Notes under the pieces: model-generated
Seen by the model: the letters and a program-made list of their open reading frames with translations, nothing else
Database searches by the model: none
Told to the model about the DNA's origin: nothing
Shown: piece after piece, positions 11,373 through 22,849 of the stretch
Layout of the letters: every line of letters begins with the position of its first letter
How positions within the stretch are numbered: the stretch's first letter is position 1
Assembly: GCA_032871835.1 (NCBI GenBank)
Contig: CM065296.1
Location: forward strand, 112,044,146-112,108,145
Direction: 5' to 3'
Source: Dipteronia dyeriana
Lineage: Eukaryota > Streptophyta > Magnoliopsida > Sapindales > Sapindaceae
Length of the DNA stretch: 64,000 nucleotides
Position numbers and translations under genes: made by a program

Positions 11373-11749
11373 ATGTAGATATGTATTATTGAATTCCATA
11401 AGTGAAAAATAAATAAATAAATAAAAAATTGTTCGTTCTCTTTATTCATTTCAAATTCTAATAATTGTTCGTTCTCTTCATTCATTTTAAATTCTAAACC
11501 CTTAACCATATACTATAAATCCTAAACCCTATACCCTAAATCCAAAAAAACGTAATTTGGAAAAAAAATTGGACCAAAAAATTAACCCGTCAGACCAGGC
11601 ACGGCCCGTCTGAGGCAGGCCGACGTGCCGTGCCGGGCCGGGCCTGCTTCTCTGGAAACAGGCCGGCCCGGCCCGACCCGGCTTGTTTCCAGAAATGGAC
11701 TGGCCAGGCCGTCCCTAATGGGCCGGGCCAGTCCATTTTTACACCTTTA

Positions 11750-11757
11750 ATGGTAAG
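11750..11757. repeat. Target-site duplication ATGGTAAG, copy 2 of 3
   Basis: This copy is shared. It is the right duplication of the hAT element 8041-11749 and the left duplication of the MITE 11758-12284. Confidence 0.9.
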
Positions 11758-12284
11758 CAGAGATGCACGTTTGGGAATGAGAATAATGATGGATATAGGT
11801 CCCCTCATTTGGGGATGGAAAAGTTTGGGGGGAGGTACTCCCATCCCCATCCCCATCCCCATCCCCAATTTTCTATTTTTCCCGTTTTTTTCTGTTTTCT
11901 CGTATCCCCTACCCTCCATTTTCTCATTTCCCTATTTAATTAAAAATTATAAATTAAATTTAAAAAAAAAACAAACCTTTCATTACAAATAAAAAATATC
12001 AATGCATTACAAATTCAATATAAAATGTTTTAAATAATTCAAATATATATTATAATTATATTTATATACTTTTGGAGGAAATAAGGAAATGGGGATCTCC
12101 ATCCCCATCTCCATTTCAATTTAATTGTGGGGGAAATGAGGAAATGGGGATGGGGAGGGGCCCCTCCATCCCCATTTCAATTTGGAGATGCCCCCCTCAT
12201 TTCCCCATTTCCAAAAAAAAAAAATCCTCAAATGGAGATGGGGGTGGGGGGATTTGGGATCTCGGAGATAAATGTGCATCCCTA
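11758..12284. mobile_element. hAT-type MITE, 527 bp, CCCCAT-rich
   Basis: The left end is CAGAGATGCACGTTTGGG. The right end ATGTGCATCCCTA is its imperfect inverse (TAGGGATGCACAT when reversed). ATGGTAAG flanks both sides. The interior has G/C-rich arms with (CCCCAT)n runs (about 11839-11864) around an AT-rich middle and no coding capacity. The element at 26238-26802 is the same family, and 19017-26819 is a related one. Confidence 0.85.
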
Positions 12285-12292
12285 ATGGTAAG
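12285..12292. repeat. Target-site duplication ATGGTAAG, copy 3 of 3
   Basis: Right-hand duplication of the 527-bp MITE. Together with 8033-8040 and 11750-11757 it shows that both elements used the same 8-bp target. Confidence 0.9.
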
Positions 12293-13731
12293 TCGTCTTC
12301 TTGAGTTGTTTCTCTGACGATAGAGCATGTTGTAGATTGTACATGATATATATATATATATGAATTGTATTGTCAGTTCGAACTGATATAAAATATATTA
12401 GTTTATTGTATGTAGGTCATTGAACGTATTCACTTGTCGAAGCATTTTTTAAATCCAATGGTCCATAGATAAGGGTGAAAACAGGATTTTAGCGTTAGAG
12501 GGGCCGAGACAATGAAATTCAGGTTTGTGACAAATATATTAATATTTAAAAACTAAATTATTCAAAAAAATAAATATAATACCGTTTAGTCTCGTATAAT
12601 AATAAATGAAATAAATATAAATTTTTTGAGTCCAAATAACGCTATTTAAAATCTAAAAAATTATTTATAATTGAATACATACTCATGTTTAATTTTTGTA
12701 ATTGAGAATCAATTCCAACATTATATATATAGAGTGCTAATCAAGTCGGAATGAATTGTCAGGACATTGAAATATGATCTTACGTTTAATCTGATGGTTA
12801 TAGTAGAATCTTGGGAATGGTGAAAAAAAAAAAGATTATGTGTCAATTTTTTTTAAACCAAGAGTCACCTCGACTCTCTCTCTCCCCCCGTGGGTCTTCT
12901 CCAACAACGTATCTCGTTGGCTTCTCCCAACATTAAACACACTCTTTAAACAAAAACTCTTGGGTCCTATTTTTCGCCATTTTTATTCTCTGTAAAAGGT
13001 TGGAGTCGATCGATTTTTTGTTTTCTGACTGAAGTTTATGTCATTTTTTTTTTCTTTGAAATTTGTATATATTTTTTATCCGATTCTTTTTTTCTTTTTT
13101 CCAACGATGAAATTTGGAAGTTGTCAGACATGAAACAACCATTCATACCAAGGGTCTTTGCAATGTAATAGTTTTTGAGAAGCAATCTTATTTTGTTGAT
13201 GGGAACATCGATTACCTAACCTTATAGTTCAAAAGAAAATGTATTCATGAATTTGGAACACGTCTTTCAAAGTTTATTGTTTACAAAAATTTTAATAATC
13301 ACTGAATCGATGTTGAAACCTTATATTTGGTGGCATTGTATCTTGGAGTGGATTTGTTCTTATATGGTTTTTCACACCGAAATAAATTCCAATCATTATA
13401 TAGGCCTCCTTAAACTTTATGTGGATATTTATCAAAGTTAAAATTTGGTTGAGAAGGCATAGTTAGGAGATTGGAAAACCACCACCAAACAATCATTTTA
13501 TGCAGTTGTAGTTGTAAGGTTTGCAAGCGAAATCATTTTTACAGCCTAAGGTTTGCAAGCGAAATCAGTTAGAAAAATTTAGTATTATGAATTTTGTTTC
13601 TTGGCCTGTACATTTCAACCATTGAAATGTCTAAATATACAGCCGCTGAAATGTTATGTATATACACTTACTTGAAAAATAGTCAGTTTAGGAATTCAAT
13701 AACGAATCAACCCTGACAATAAATTATCAAT
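12293..13731. other. AT-rich intergenic region, no gene seen
   Basis: It holds a short (TA)n at 12347-12361 and T/A-rich runs. A 20-base word, AAGGTTTGCAAGCGAAATCA, is repeated around 13517-13568. No coding region, RNA gene or clear element ends were found. Confidence 0.4.
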
Positions 13732-13950
13732 ATTGAAAGATAAACAAAAACGAGTTCTACTATAACCCATCAAGAATTGAAAGAAAAAAAGAAAATGATA
13801 TAAATGAGTTCAACAACTTACAGGTCATAAAAAATTGAAAGATAAATAGCAAGTATAATTGCAAACGAATTCAACTTTTACAAGCCATCAAATATTCAAA
13901 GATAAAAAGCAAATGAAGTTCAATTCCAACAGTGCAGACCATCATAATTA
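13732..13950. repeat. Degenerate tandem repeat, about 45-60 bp, 4 copies
   Basis: Each unit starts with ATTGAAAGA or ATTCAAAGATAAA, continues through an AAACGA/AAATGA-GTTCAA word and ends with CC(A/T)CATCAA-like sequence. The copies differ in length and sequence, so this is an old array. It lies just beyond the 3' end of the FAR1-like pseudogene. Confidence 0.5.
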
Positions 13951-14055
13951 GTTTGCTTCCCAGTGAAAAAATAGTCCCAACATGACTAGAAAAATATGCT
14001 AGTCTGTAAAAGAACAAGAAAAAAAATCACTAAATCAACATATTCAATGTAACAA

Positions 14056-16501
14056 TTAACAAACAAGTGATACATAAGTAAAAGAATTACTTGTAACAGA
14101 GGAAATACTATCTTCATCCTCCGCTGTCAAATTTGTGGTGTCATTGTTGCATACCGAATCACCACATTTCAAACAAATAATACATAAAATAGCAATCGAA
14201 TAAAAAAAAAGTTTAATATGCGCAAGATTTAAACATATCAAAATATACAAAGAGTTGTTGAGGGTGTCACATTCATACCTATTATTGAATATCAGACAAT
14301 TTCTTTTATCATGTGCTTGTCCCACTTTTTTGCATCCATTGCAACGCCTACCTCTATCATTCACTTTATTTTTTGCTTTCTCTTTTCCTCTTTTTAATCT
14401 TTTACCGCACCCTCTAGCCTTTACAGCAAAAGGTTCATTGTAAACATGTGGCACTGCATTATTTCTTTGAAAAACTCCTCCAGAACCTCCAGAACTCAAT
14501 GTTGATTTAATATCCAGTATTGCATTGTTCAAAATATCTTCCAAGGTCTTGCTCGCATCTTCAGTACATACTGCCTTATCAATAACGCATGTAGCAAGTT
14601 GGAACAATCTCATATGCCTCACCATAAATAATTTATCAGAAAAATCATTAATTTCCAAGCCATCTTCATCTATGACTTTATTGCATTTTGCAGTTTGAGT
14701 CCATCTCTTCAAAATATATTGATTTGGCAAAGATCTTACTTGCATTTGATTCAAATATGCCAAAATGTGTCGACACGGAATTCCTTCACTCTCAGACTTT
14801 TTACAATTACATGATGTGAAATCTAACTCTTTTTTAAACACAATTTCTCTTATTGGATAACTAATTTCATCTTGCCTCTTAACTATATATACAAAATGAT
14901 CGCCGTTCTCCCTTACAAGTTCAATATCATAAAAGAAACTGTTCCATAATTCTTCTTGAATATAAAAAAAATCTTACGTGTATAAGTTTCAGCCATTTGC
15001 TTCTCAATCAAATTCGGCATTTTCAACACTGGTTTCTCATTGATATCAGCATGATCAACAATTAACTCCTCATGACGTTGCCGTACAACTGCCATGTTAA
15101 ACCGTGTTAAAAAGTCCACGAATGAATTTCTTTTGGAAACAAATCGCTTGAAGAATGCATGAGAGCTTTCAAAGCGTTGACTACTTGACATACCAGTAGA
15201 GAAAACGGGGTTCACATATACCGGAACCTATTTTGAACGGATTTCGTATATGGAACCCATTATCAACCAACTTACTTTTGCCAATGATTGTCATCCATGT
15301 TGAGTCAAACTCCTCCTTACTACAAGATTCCCATATGCATTTTTGAAAATATTTATAGTAATACACTAATACTTATAAACCACAGCATCTAACTTTTCTG
15401 AAAATTTATTTAAGATATGGCAGATACAATACCTGTGAAATGTATCTGGAAGAGCTTGGGAAATAGCTTTGGTCATAGCTGGATCTTGATCAGTAATGAT
15501 CATTTTGGGTGGTCCGTCGGGCATATTTTTCTTGAATTGTTCCAATAGCCACACAAAAGAGTCACTAGTTTTCATCGCTAAGTAATGAACATGCAAGAAT
15601 TACTGTTTGCCCATGATTATTGACACCTATGAAAGGAGCAAATATCATACCATATCGATTTGTGTTGTAAGTATTATCGAATACTACAACATCTCCAAAA
15701 TACTTATAAGCTCTTCTAGATTTTGCATCAGCCCAAAAGCAGTGAGTTAGACGATCTTCTTGGCATTTCTTTATTGCAAAAGAAAATGTAAGATTTTTCT
15801 CTTGCTTTGATACAAAATGCTCATACAACAAATCAGCATCTGTCCCTCCAACTCCTTACTCATATTTCTCCGGTGATTATAAAAATCTCTCTCTACACAT
15901 CCAATATTTTCTATACCCCCTGCTTGCAATTCAAGGAAACTAACATGTTGCCATGTAGGTATATTCACGTCTGCTAATTGTTGGGACAATAATTTTTGTG
16001 ATAATGACATATTCCGATGAGACCTTAATAAATGTACTTTTCTAGGATATGTCAATGGATGACTATGATCCTCTATAAATACACTGACTTTGTATGTGCC
16101 AATTTTTGTCCTTACAACGGCAAGTTTTGCATTGCAATTCTCACGAGTTGTCCCTCTACACCTTTTCTTTTCACTCGTAACTCCTTGAGACGACATTCCT
16201 TCTTTGGAACACACATATTCTTTCCTCACAATTTCATCGGTATCTTTATTCTTTCCACTAGAATTAGTTCTGACACTAAAACCTGCCTCATTGCATACTG
16301 ATTGTAAAACTCGTACACATCATCTATTAATGCAAATTCTTGGTCTAACTTCGGCTTGCATTCTGGTTTAACTTGAGGTATGTACTCGTTAATATTAGCT
16401 CCCCATAATTGTTCCTGAAGTCCTTCAGACTGAACACCATTTTCATTGTGCATATCACCCATTTCATTAAATCTGAATTTTTTTTTGCTTAAAATAATCA
16501 T
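14056..16501 (-). pseudogene. FAR1-related (FRS)/MULE transposase-like pseudogene
   Basis: Reading from 16501 down to 14056, the family's domains come in order. First is a FAR1 DNA-binding region: FYNQYAMR, then EYVCSKEGMSS, a CRGTT..C stretch and FIEDHSHPL, a WRKY-GCM1-type C2H2 finger. Next is the MULE transposase core: VVVFDNTYNTNRYGM, then FIGVNNHGQTVILACSLLSDE, then MIITDQDPAM..A. Last is a SWIM finger, CNCKKSESEGIPCRHIL, and a C-terminal CNGCKK-type knuckle. FAR1/FHY3 factors are domesticated MULE transposases acting in light signalling; free MULE transposases share this architecture. Frameshifts are visible near 16230, near 15840 and at 15575-15580 (after LLSDE), with more breaks at 15366-15181 and 14913-14842, so no full protein is possible. 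I found no terminal inverted repeats, so it may be a dead gene copy or a decayed MULE. Confidence 0.8.
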
Positions 16502-17007
16502 CGCATTCTACTTTATTCCATTCTCATGTTACTATCTTAGAAACTTGTTCTGTGTATTTATCATATTATGGATTTGTTTTGTATCATGATTTATTTCATT
16601 AATAAAATGAATGCAGAGAACATTAGGCCTTGATTCTTGCAAGTAGACATTAGTGAGAACAAGCTCTCCCTAAAGTCCCTTATTCCATCTTGATCAGAGA
16701 CTTTAACAACCCTTCTCAAATCTCTACCGTTAAACACTATCCGACTCATTTCACGGCCAAGGGAGTCGAGCTTTCTCTCTCTAGAAATATATTGTTTTAT
16801 ATATATTTGGAGCTATTACAATCAATTCAGGTTATGGGCACATGTCTCAAACGCACAACTGATTTAGGAACGAGCTCAGACCGAATGTAATTAACTAGTT
16901 CTCACATTTTGCCTTTCCCTCTTATTTTAATACAAATACACACATTTGATGAAATCGCATGCAATTGAATGTTTTTCAATGATAATTTTTTTTATCACTA
17001 ATGGTAG
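16502..17007. other. Intergenic, no gene seen
   Basis: AT-rich sequence upstream of the FAR1-like pseudogene, where its promoter would have been. No TATA box, exon or element ends could be assigned. Confidence 0.3.
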
Positions 17008-17149
17008 ACAACCCAAAAAATTAATCTAAGTGTCAACCCATATGATGTTGTAATTGGCAAGTGGTTTTTTCATAAACCACATCATCTCGTGTTGTGTATG
17101 GTGATGACAACTCACTTACCACGTCATTTGGGTTAATTATTTGGGTTGT
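17008..17149. mobile_element. Small foldback element, about 140 bp
   Basis: ACAACCCAAAAAATTAAT at the left is mirrored by TTAATTATTTGGGTTGT at the right. Inner words (CATATGATG.. and ..CACGTCATTTGGG) also pair roughly, so most of it could form one hairpin. There is no coding capacity. A clear target duplication was not found. Confidence 0.45.
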
Positions 17150-18627
17150 ACAGTATTACTCTTTTTGTATCCAACCTAAGAAAATTAAAATACACATTTG
17201 GGAAAATTTAGAATTTTTTTGGATTTGAGAACTATTTTTTTTACTATATTTCCCTATTTTTAAATATTTATCTTTAAAAAATTAGTACTTGTAATGAAAT
17301 ATTTTCCCATAAATTAAGTTCAATATTTTAATTATCCATATAAAAAAATCACATCAAGATTCAATATATTTCATTAAATTTCATCAAAGGTGTTTAAAGT
17401 GTGTATGGTAAAAAAATCTCAATGGAAAATTTATTTATATATATGTGTGTGTGGAGCTATTACAAGTTTCAACCAATTCAGGTTAAGAAAACGATTCAAA
17501 CTCAAAGGTTTAAGAATGACTGAACGACTGACATACTCTAACACAACCTCATATCATATCGATAGTTATGTTGTTTGAAAACTATTGAGTGACGATAATG
17601 ACACCCCTTAAAACCTGTATGTGTCCCTTTCGTTATCACACCCATAATCTTTTTAAAAAAAATTATAATTTATAAATAAACCTCATTTAATACCAAAAAT
17701 ATCATTTTAAAAACTATAATATATTAATTTTTGTAAGTACACGTCACTTTCACATAATATTATGTTATTTAATCAATTTTATTATTTTTAAACTTTTTAT
17801 TATTATCTTTAATTCTATCATTGTACTTTCTCTTCCCTCACTTTTTCCTTTATATGTTTTCATTCCACAAAATAATACTCATTTTTTTTTCTCTCGTCAG
17901 ATTAAACAACTCTCTCAATTTCTTATTGATTGTTTTTTGTCCAAAAAATCACTACCATTTGAGGTTTTTCGGTTGGAGATCCATTTTCTGTTTATGAAAG
18001 TGGTATGGATGCAAGGTTTGTATCATGTTCCAATTGATTTGCAATTAAAGAAGTTTTTGATGAAATTAACGAACAACTGATATTGATAACAACCAAAGAA
18101 GTCTAAAGAGATTTTGGTTTTGAAACTAATAATAATTAATTTAAAACTTTCACAATCAATTTTGGATGATTTTGATTCATTCCCTATATTAATTTCAAAA
18201 AGAACCTAGAGTGAAAATAGAAAGAGTTTTTAATGATATATATTAATACCTAATCTTTAAAAGGAAACTTTTTTTTTTCACAAAAGATTAAAATAGGTAA
18301 CTAACTAATAATTATTAATGGGTGCACTTACAAACTATTTATTCTTATTAGTAATTTTACTCAAAGGTGTTATTGGAGTTTTAAAAATATATTAATTTAG
18401 TGTGTATATACAGATTTTAAGGGATGTAAATATCGTCATTCAAACTAATTTAAGAAAACTCTCTGACCCATATAAATAATGGGTTCGTACTATGGCCCAT
18501 GTAAATAATGGGTTCCTACTATGGCCTGGCCTTATTCGATAGCACTTGTAAATCCATGGAGGAAAGTTTCTAGTACAATATTCGGTCATGCCTATATAAA
18601 CCAAAGTCCACGGAAGTAATAAGTATA
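17150..18627. other. AT-rich intergenic region, no gene seen
   Basis: No open frame with gene character. There is a two-copy direct repeat of about 30 bp at 18467-18530 (CCCATATAAATAATGGGTT and CCCATGTAAATAATGGGTT) and many A/T runs. Confidence 0.35.
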
Positions 18628-19206
18628 TGACTAATTACATAAACATAATTTGAGTTTAGGTCTAATTATAGCTAAATTGACCTTTTAAAAAATTATACAA
18701 ACATCCCCTACTATAAGTTAAATTCCGTTAACCTTAACCATTGACCAAAATTTGAGGGTTAAATGACTTGAATACCTCTATTTGTATTATTTTATTACCT
18801 AAAATAATGAATTAAACAAATATTATTTAATATATAATAAAATTATAAAATTTTAATAAAAATGATGAGGATAATGTTATCATGTTTTTCGATATTTATC
18901 ACTCATTTTTCATAAAAATCATTCATAGATATCTTTTTAATGGGTTATGAATCTTGAAAAATAAACCTCAACTATGAATGATTTTTTTTTTCTTTTGTTT
19001 AAAATGTGTGTTGAACTAGGGATGACCATTTATCCTGGGGACCCAAATCCTTGCTCCCTCATTCCCATTTAGGGGAATTTTTTTGGGAGAAAATAGGGAA
19101 ATCGGGGGATAAGGATGATTTTTATCCCCAAATTCAAATGGGGATCGTGATGGGGGACCCCTCCCCATCCTCATTTCCCCATTTCCTAATTTTCCCTAAA
19201 CCTTAT

Positions 19207-20182
19207 TGTTATAAGGATTTTTTTATTGCATGATATGTCAGCATGGTTAGATATGTCACGTCACGGAGTCAAAAGATCAACCCAAGACAATTAATAGATG
19301 ATCTCAATGTCAAGTCAAGATTACCCAAGATGGTCGGAGAAGCTAACCAATCAGGCGCAAAACTAGTCGATCGGATAGAGAGGACTTGGTTGGGACCATC
19401 TAATCGGGATAAAAGAAGTCTGATCGGGATCAGACAATTGGTCAGTTGGATAAGGCGTGTGAGACATTAAAGACAACTACGACTCAAATACGAAGATGAA
19501 TTGTCTTACTTAAACAATGTATCTAAAATCACACTCCAATAAGGAAATATCCTTATTTCCTCTTCAGTGTTAGAGAATCTTATTCAATAAATAACTCAAA
19601 GCTTCCAGAAGAATAAACACCAAACAGGAAACGAGTCCAAATCAAACAATAACTCTACTCTTCTATAATACTACATACCGATCGGGACATAAGTCTAAAA
19701 AGACTATTCAACTAAAATCCTACAAAGATTCTAATTCAATACAAAGATATCCGAATCAGAAAAGAAGACAAATACGACTTCCACAAAGTAACACGTCTTA
19801 ATTAAACACTATCACCTTTCCTTATTTGTGTAACAAGGATTAGGGTTCTATATACATATAAATAGACTCATAATCTCATTATAAAAAATATATACGAAAA
19901 AAGATATAGACAGATACATATACACCAACACATAGAAAATATGTAAGAGAGATATACGCCAAAAAATGAGAGATTGGGTGTGTAATCATTATACTATAGT
20001 AAATTTCTTCTCACTGTCACCAGCAACCGTGGACGTTTCCCCGCATTAGGATTTTACCACGTAACCTTATGTGTGCATGATTTTCTTTTCTTTTTCTATC
20101 TTTCTCATAACATCTTCAACAATCTACAAAAACCTGTTAGATGCGTGATTGATCCTATACGATCCAAAAATCACTATCAACA
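19207..20182 (+). repeat. 5' LTR of the gag-only element, 976 bp
   Basis: It begins TGTTATAAGGATTTTTTTATT and ends TCACTATCAACA. It is colinear with 24921-25903, with scattered substitutions and small indels. Around 19850-19870 TATATACATATAAATAG could be its TATA region. The sequence just after it (ACTAGCGTTAGAATGAGG) is in the primer-binding position. Confidence 0.9.
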
Positions 20183-20381
20183 ACTAGCGTTAGAATGAGG
20201 GGGCGTAGAACTCAACTTCAAGGAACTAACATAAATTGACGAAACACGGAGATACTCTAGCAAGACAAAAAAAAAAGGTGCAAGGGGGTGGATTATCTGT
20301 TTTATCAGCATCAGAGTATAAGCAAGCGAGCAAAATCACGAACAAAGTTCTAAAAAAAAAAAGAATTCCCAAAGCAACAAC

Positions 20382-20795
20382 ATGACAAGCGACAGAGATG
20401 GAAGCCAGTCTCCAAACAATGCTAATACCCAACGTGCAGGTAACGATCCTGACCCGATAAACGCCAACACTATTGGAGGAAGCTTGCCCTCAGTGACTCT
20501 AACTTCAACTGGCCAGGCTGCAATGACCTCCACAAACACTCCCCCAATAGTTTCCCCAGATGCATTCCAACATGTCCAAGAGTCCTTGCGGAGAGTCATT
20601 GAAGACGCCGCTAGACAGGAAATCAATAAAATAGCAACTGTAAATCTGACATCGCCGTATCAATTGTCCATACCTATGGTGGCCCAAGACCCTAAGGTAT
20701 GTTCTGAAACAGTGGACGTGACCTCAAGTGCACCCCGTAAGTCTATCAGAGAAGGAATGGACCATTATGGAAAGGGAGAGCAACCTCAAATATGA
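20382..20795 (+). pseudogene. First gag N-terminal fragment of the gag-only element
   Basis: An open frame of 137 codons begins MTSDRDGSQSPNNANTQ and is polar and Ser/Thr/Asn-rich, like the N-terminal tail of plant Ty3-type Gag. Coding-like sequence runs on in other frames to about 20950 (GGIDLARQMTVTNHPAKHAE), then stops. A second, related start (MANNGDGS at 21549) follows the internal leader copy, so this looks like a truncated first copy of the gag 5' region. Confidence 0.55.
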
Positions 20796-20959
20796 GATGA
20801 AAAATTATCGGACGAGGAAGGCAAGATCGGTATTAAACAGGCTTTGAGTCAGATGAAATCCGTAGAGGTGTTCAAAGGCGGTATCGATCTAGCTCGTCAG
20901 ATGACAGTGACAAACCACCCCGCAAAACACGCCGAAGGGGCAAGTCCCCACTAAGATTC

Positions 20960-21323
20960 CAACATGGGCACATCAAATTTAAGGGTATTTTTTATATTTC
21001 AAACATTAAAAAAAATAGAAAAAAATGTTAAAAATTCAAATTAATTTGAAAAGAAAAAGGAAATAATATATATATAAAAAACAAACACAATGGATCTCCT
21101 CCACAATGGATTGACTCAAATAAAATGAAGCACGGAGAGAGCGCGACTGCACGAACGGATCGAGAGACTGTCAACTTGGATCGCAAATCCCGAATCGTGA
21201 ACTGGGGTGGGGGATCCAATCTCCAGTTCCCCACTTATCTCTTTTTTTTTTCAATTTCTGTCTTTATCTTAAAAACAAAAAACTATTTAATCTCCACCAT
21301 TTTTTTATAGACAATGGAGATCC

Positions 21324-21370
<47 letters not shown>

Positions 21371-21472
21371 TATTTCAATTTTTTAAAAATAGTTTGGTTT
21401 GTAGAATTTTTTTGAATTTTTTGAATTGAATTCTTTAAAATTTTATTTGATCTCTGTTGATTTGTTAACCTT
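20960..21472. other. AT-rich interruption with small inverted repeat and (TA)n
   Basis: It separates the first gag fragment from the internal LTR-tail copy. AATGGATCTCC at 21090 and GGAGATCCATT at 21317 are inverted copies about 230 bp apart, possibly the ends of a small element. A (TA)n tract occupies 21331-21368. Confidence 0.4.
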
Positions 21473-21510
21473 CCAAATATCACCGTCAACAACTAGCGCT
21501 AGAAGGAGAG
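21473..21510 (+). repeat. Internal LTR-tail and primer-site copy
   Basis: CCAAATATCACCGTCAACA repeats the last 19 bases of the LTRs (CCAAAAATCACCGTCAACA in the 3' LTR). It is followed by ACTAGCGCTAGAAGGAGAGG, matching the sequence after the 5' LTR at 20183 (ACTAGCGTTAGAATGAGGGG). This is a second LTR/primer-binding-site junction inside the element. Confidence 0.75.
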
Positions 21511-21548
21511 GGTTGAACCTTTGATTTCTTAGAACCCTAGTGAAGCAA

Positions 21549-22621
21549 TGGCCAACAATGGAGATGGTAGCATTTCCAGGAACAATCGAAACTTACTAGG
21601 TGATGGAACAACTAATACCACATCTGGAATCCTGGGATAAACAGATACGGCCACAACCACTGCAACCAATCAATTTCCATTCCCGGTCTCCAAAGAACTC
21701 CACCAACTACGAAGGAAATAGCCTAGCGGTTCCACGAGTCATTGCAACAACTCATAGTCGGCGCAACCAGCCACATAGTGACCTTCTCAACCACTGTAGG
21801 GTTAACCTCCCTTATGATCTACACACTCCGGAGGATCAATCAGGCAGGTTGCGCTTTGTGATAGTCGGTTCAACCCCAAATGCACCAATGATGGGGAAGA
21901 GCTCAATGAATCACCCAAAAATTACGGGGGAAGTACGTGCTAGGAATAGCTAGGAGAATGAAGGTGAATATATTCCCCGGGAAGTGTACGACCGTTACCA
22001 ATTTGAACGAAATCATGATCGTCCCTGTAGGCGAACACGCGTTAGATGGATGCGTTGGTCAGGAGATACGGGCAAAATGAACTATCATACGATGAGTCAG
22101 ACAACCCCTTAATTAACGATATTCTCATGGCGCCTTTCCCGAAAAGATTCAGGATGCCCGATGTCAAGCAGTTCAAAAAAGACACTGACCTGAATGAGCA
22201 CGTGAGAAGATATAGAAGCTTGATGGCTCAATACTCTATGAACAACATATTACTATGCCTAAACTTTCCACAGACGCTTGAAGATTTGGGTACCATGTGG
22301 TTTGAGAGACTCCCACTTGGCAGCATAAGTAGTTTCAGCGAGCTGCGTAGGTCATTCTCACGACAGTTCCTCGGGAATGTTTAAAGGAAAAAGTCAGTGG
22401 TTCACTTGTCACAACTAAAACAGAAAAATGACGAATCGCTGAAGAAGTACCTGAGCAGATTCGGTTTAGAAGTGTCGGAGATTGGGAGTGCAAACGATGA
22501 AGCTATCGTAGCAGCCTTTATTAACAATCTACAAAACAGACGTTTGTCATTTAACTTGAGAAGGGCACGGCTAACCAGTTATGCTGACTTTATGGATATG
22601 GCTGGTCGTATGCCCAGGTAA
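21549..22621 (+). pseudogene. Gag block A of the gag-only element
   Basis: From MANNGDGS at 21549 the frame is broken by several stops up to about 22030. The Gag core is then well preserved: 22046-22384 (MPDVKQFKKDTDLNEHVRRY, then FPQTLEDLGTMWFERLP, FSELRRSFSRQFLGN) and 22397-22621 (VHLSQLKQKNDESLKKYLSR). This is the retrotransposon Gag family pattern in plant Ty3-type elements. A TAA at 22382 separates the halves. Gag would form the virus-like particle and package the element RNA. Confidence 0.75.
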
Positions 22622-22849
22622 AAAAAAAAAGAAATCGTGAATAGCAGAAGCCTTCTGCATCGGGTTGTCCCGATGAGGCAAAACTAAAAGAGGGGAACAA
22701 GGCCCAGAAAATCGATAAACAGAAGTACGAAAGATAGGGTTGACATTGAGACCAAGATCAGAAAGGTGACCAGACCAGTTCTAGGAGAAAAACGAGATAT
22801 CCTGATACAGAAATTAACCCAGAAGGTGGAAGCATTAGAACGTCGCTAG

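Larger units (their letters stand above)
8041..11749 (+). mobile_element. Complete hAT transposon, 3709 bp
   Basis: The left terminus is TAGTGGTGTAAAAATGG. The right terminus is the inverted counterpart CCATTTTTACACCTTTA, with 15 of 17 positions pairing. Both sides carry the 8-bp duplication ATGGTAAG. Just inside each end is a very GC-rich block (8056-8250 and 11590-11735) full of GGCCGG/CCGGCCC words, in contrast to the AT-rich interior. Such subterminal blocks in hAT elements hold transposase-binding repeats. The interior carries one transposase gene on the + strand with a single in-frame stop. The perfect duplication and near-intact gene suggest a fairly recent insertion. Confidence 0.92.

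Noticed and set aside
11839..11864. (CCCCAT)n as interstitial telomeric DNA
   Set aside because: The usual plant telomere is TTTAGGG/CCCTAAA. The repeat lies within a MITE and recurs in its relatives.
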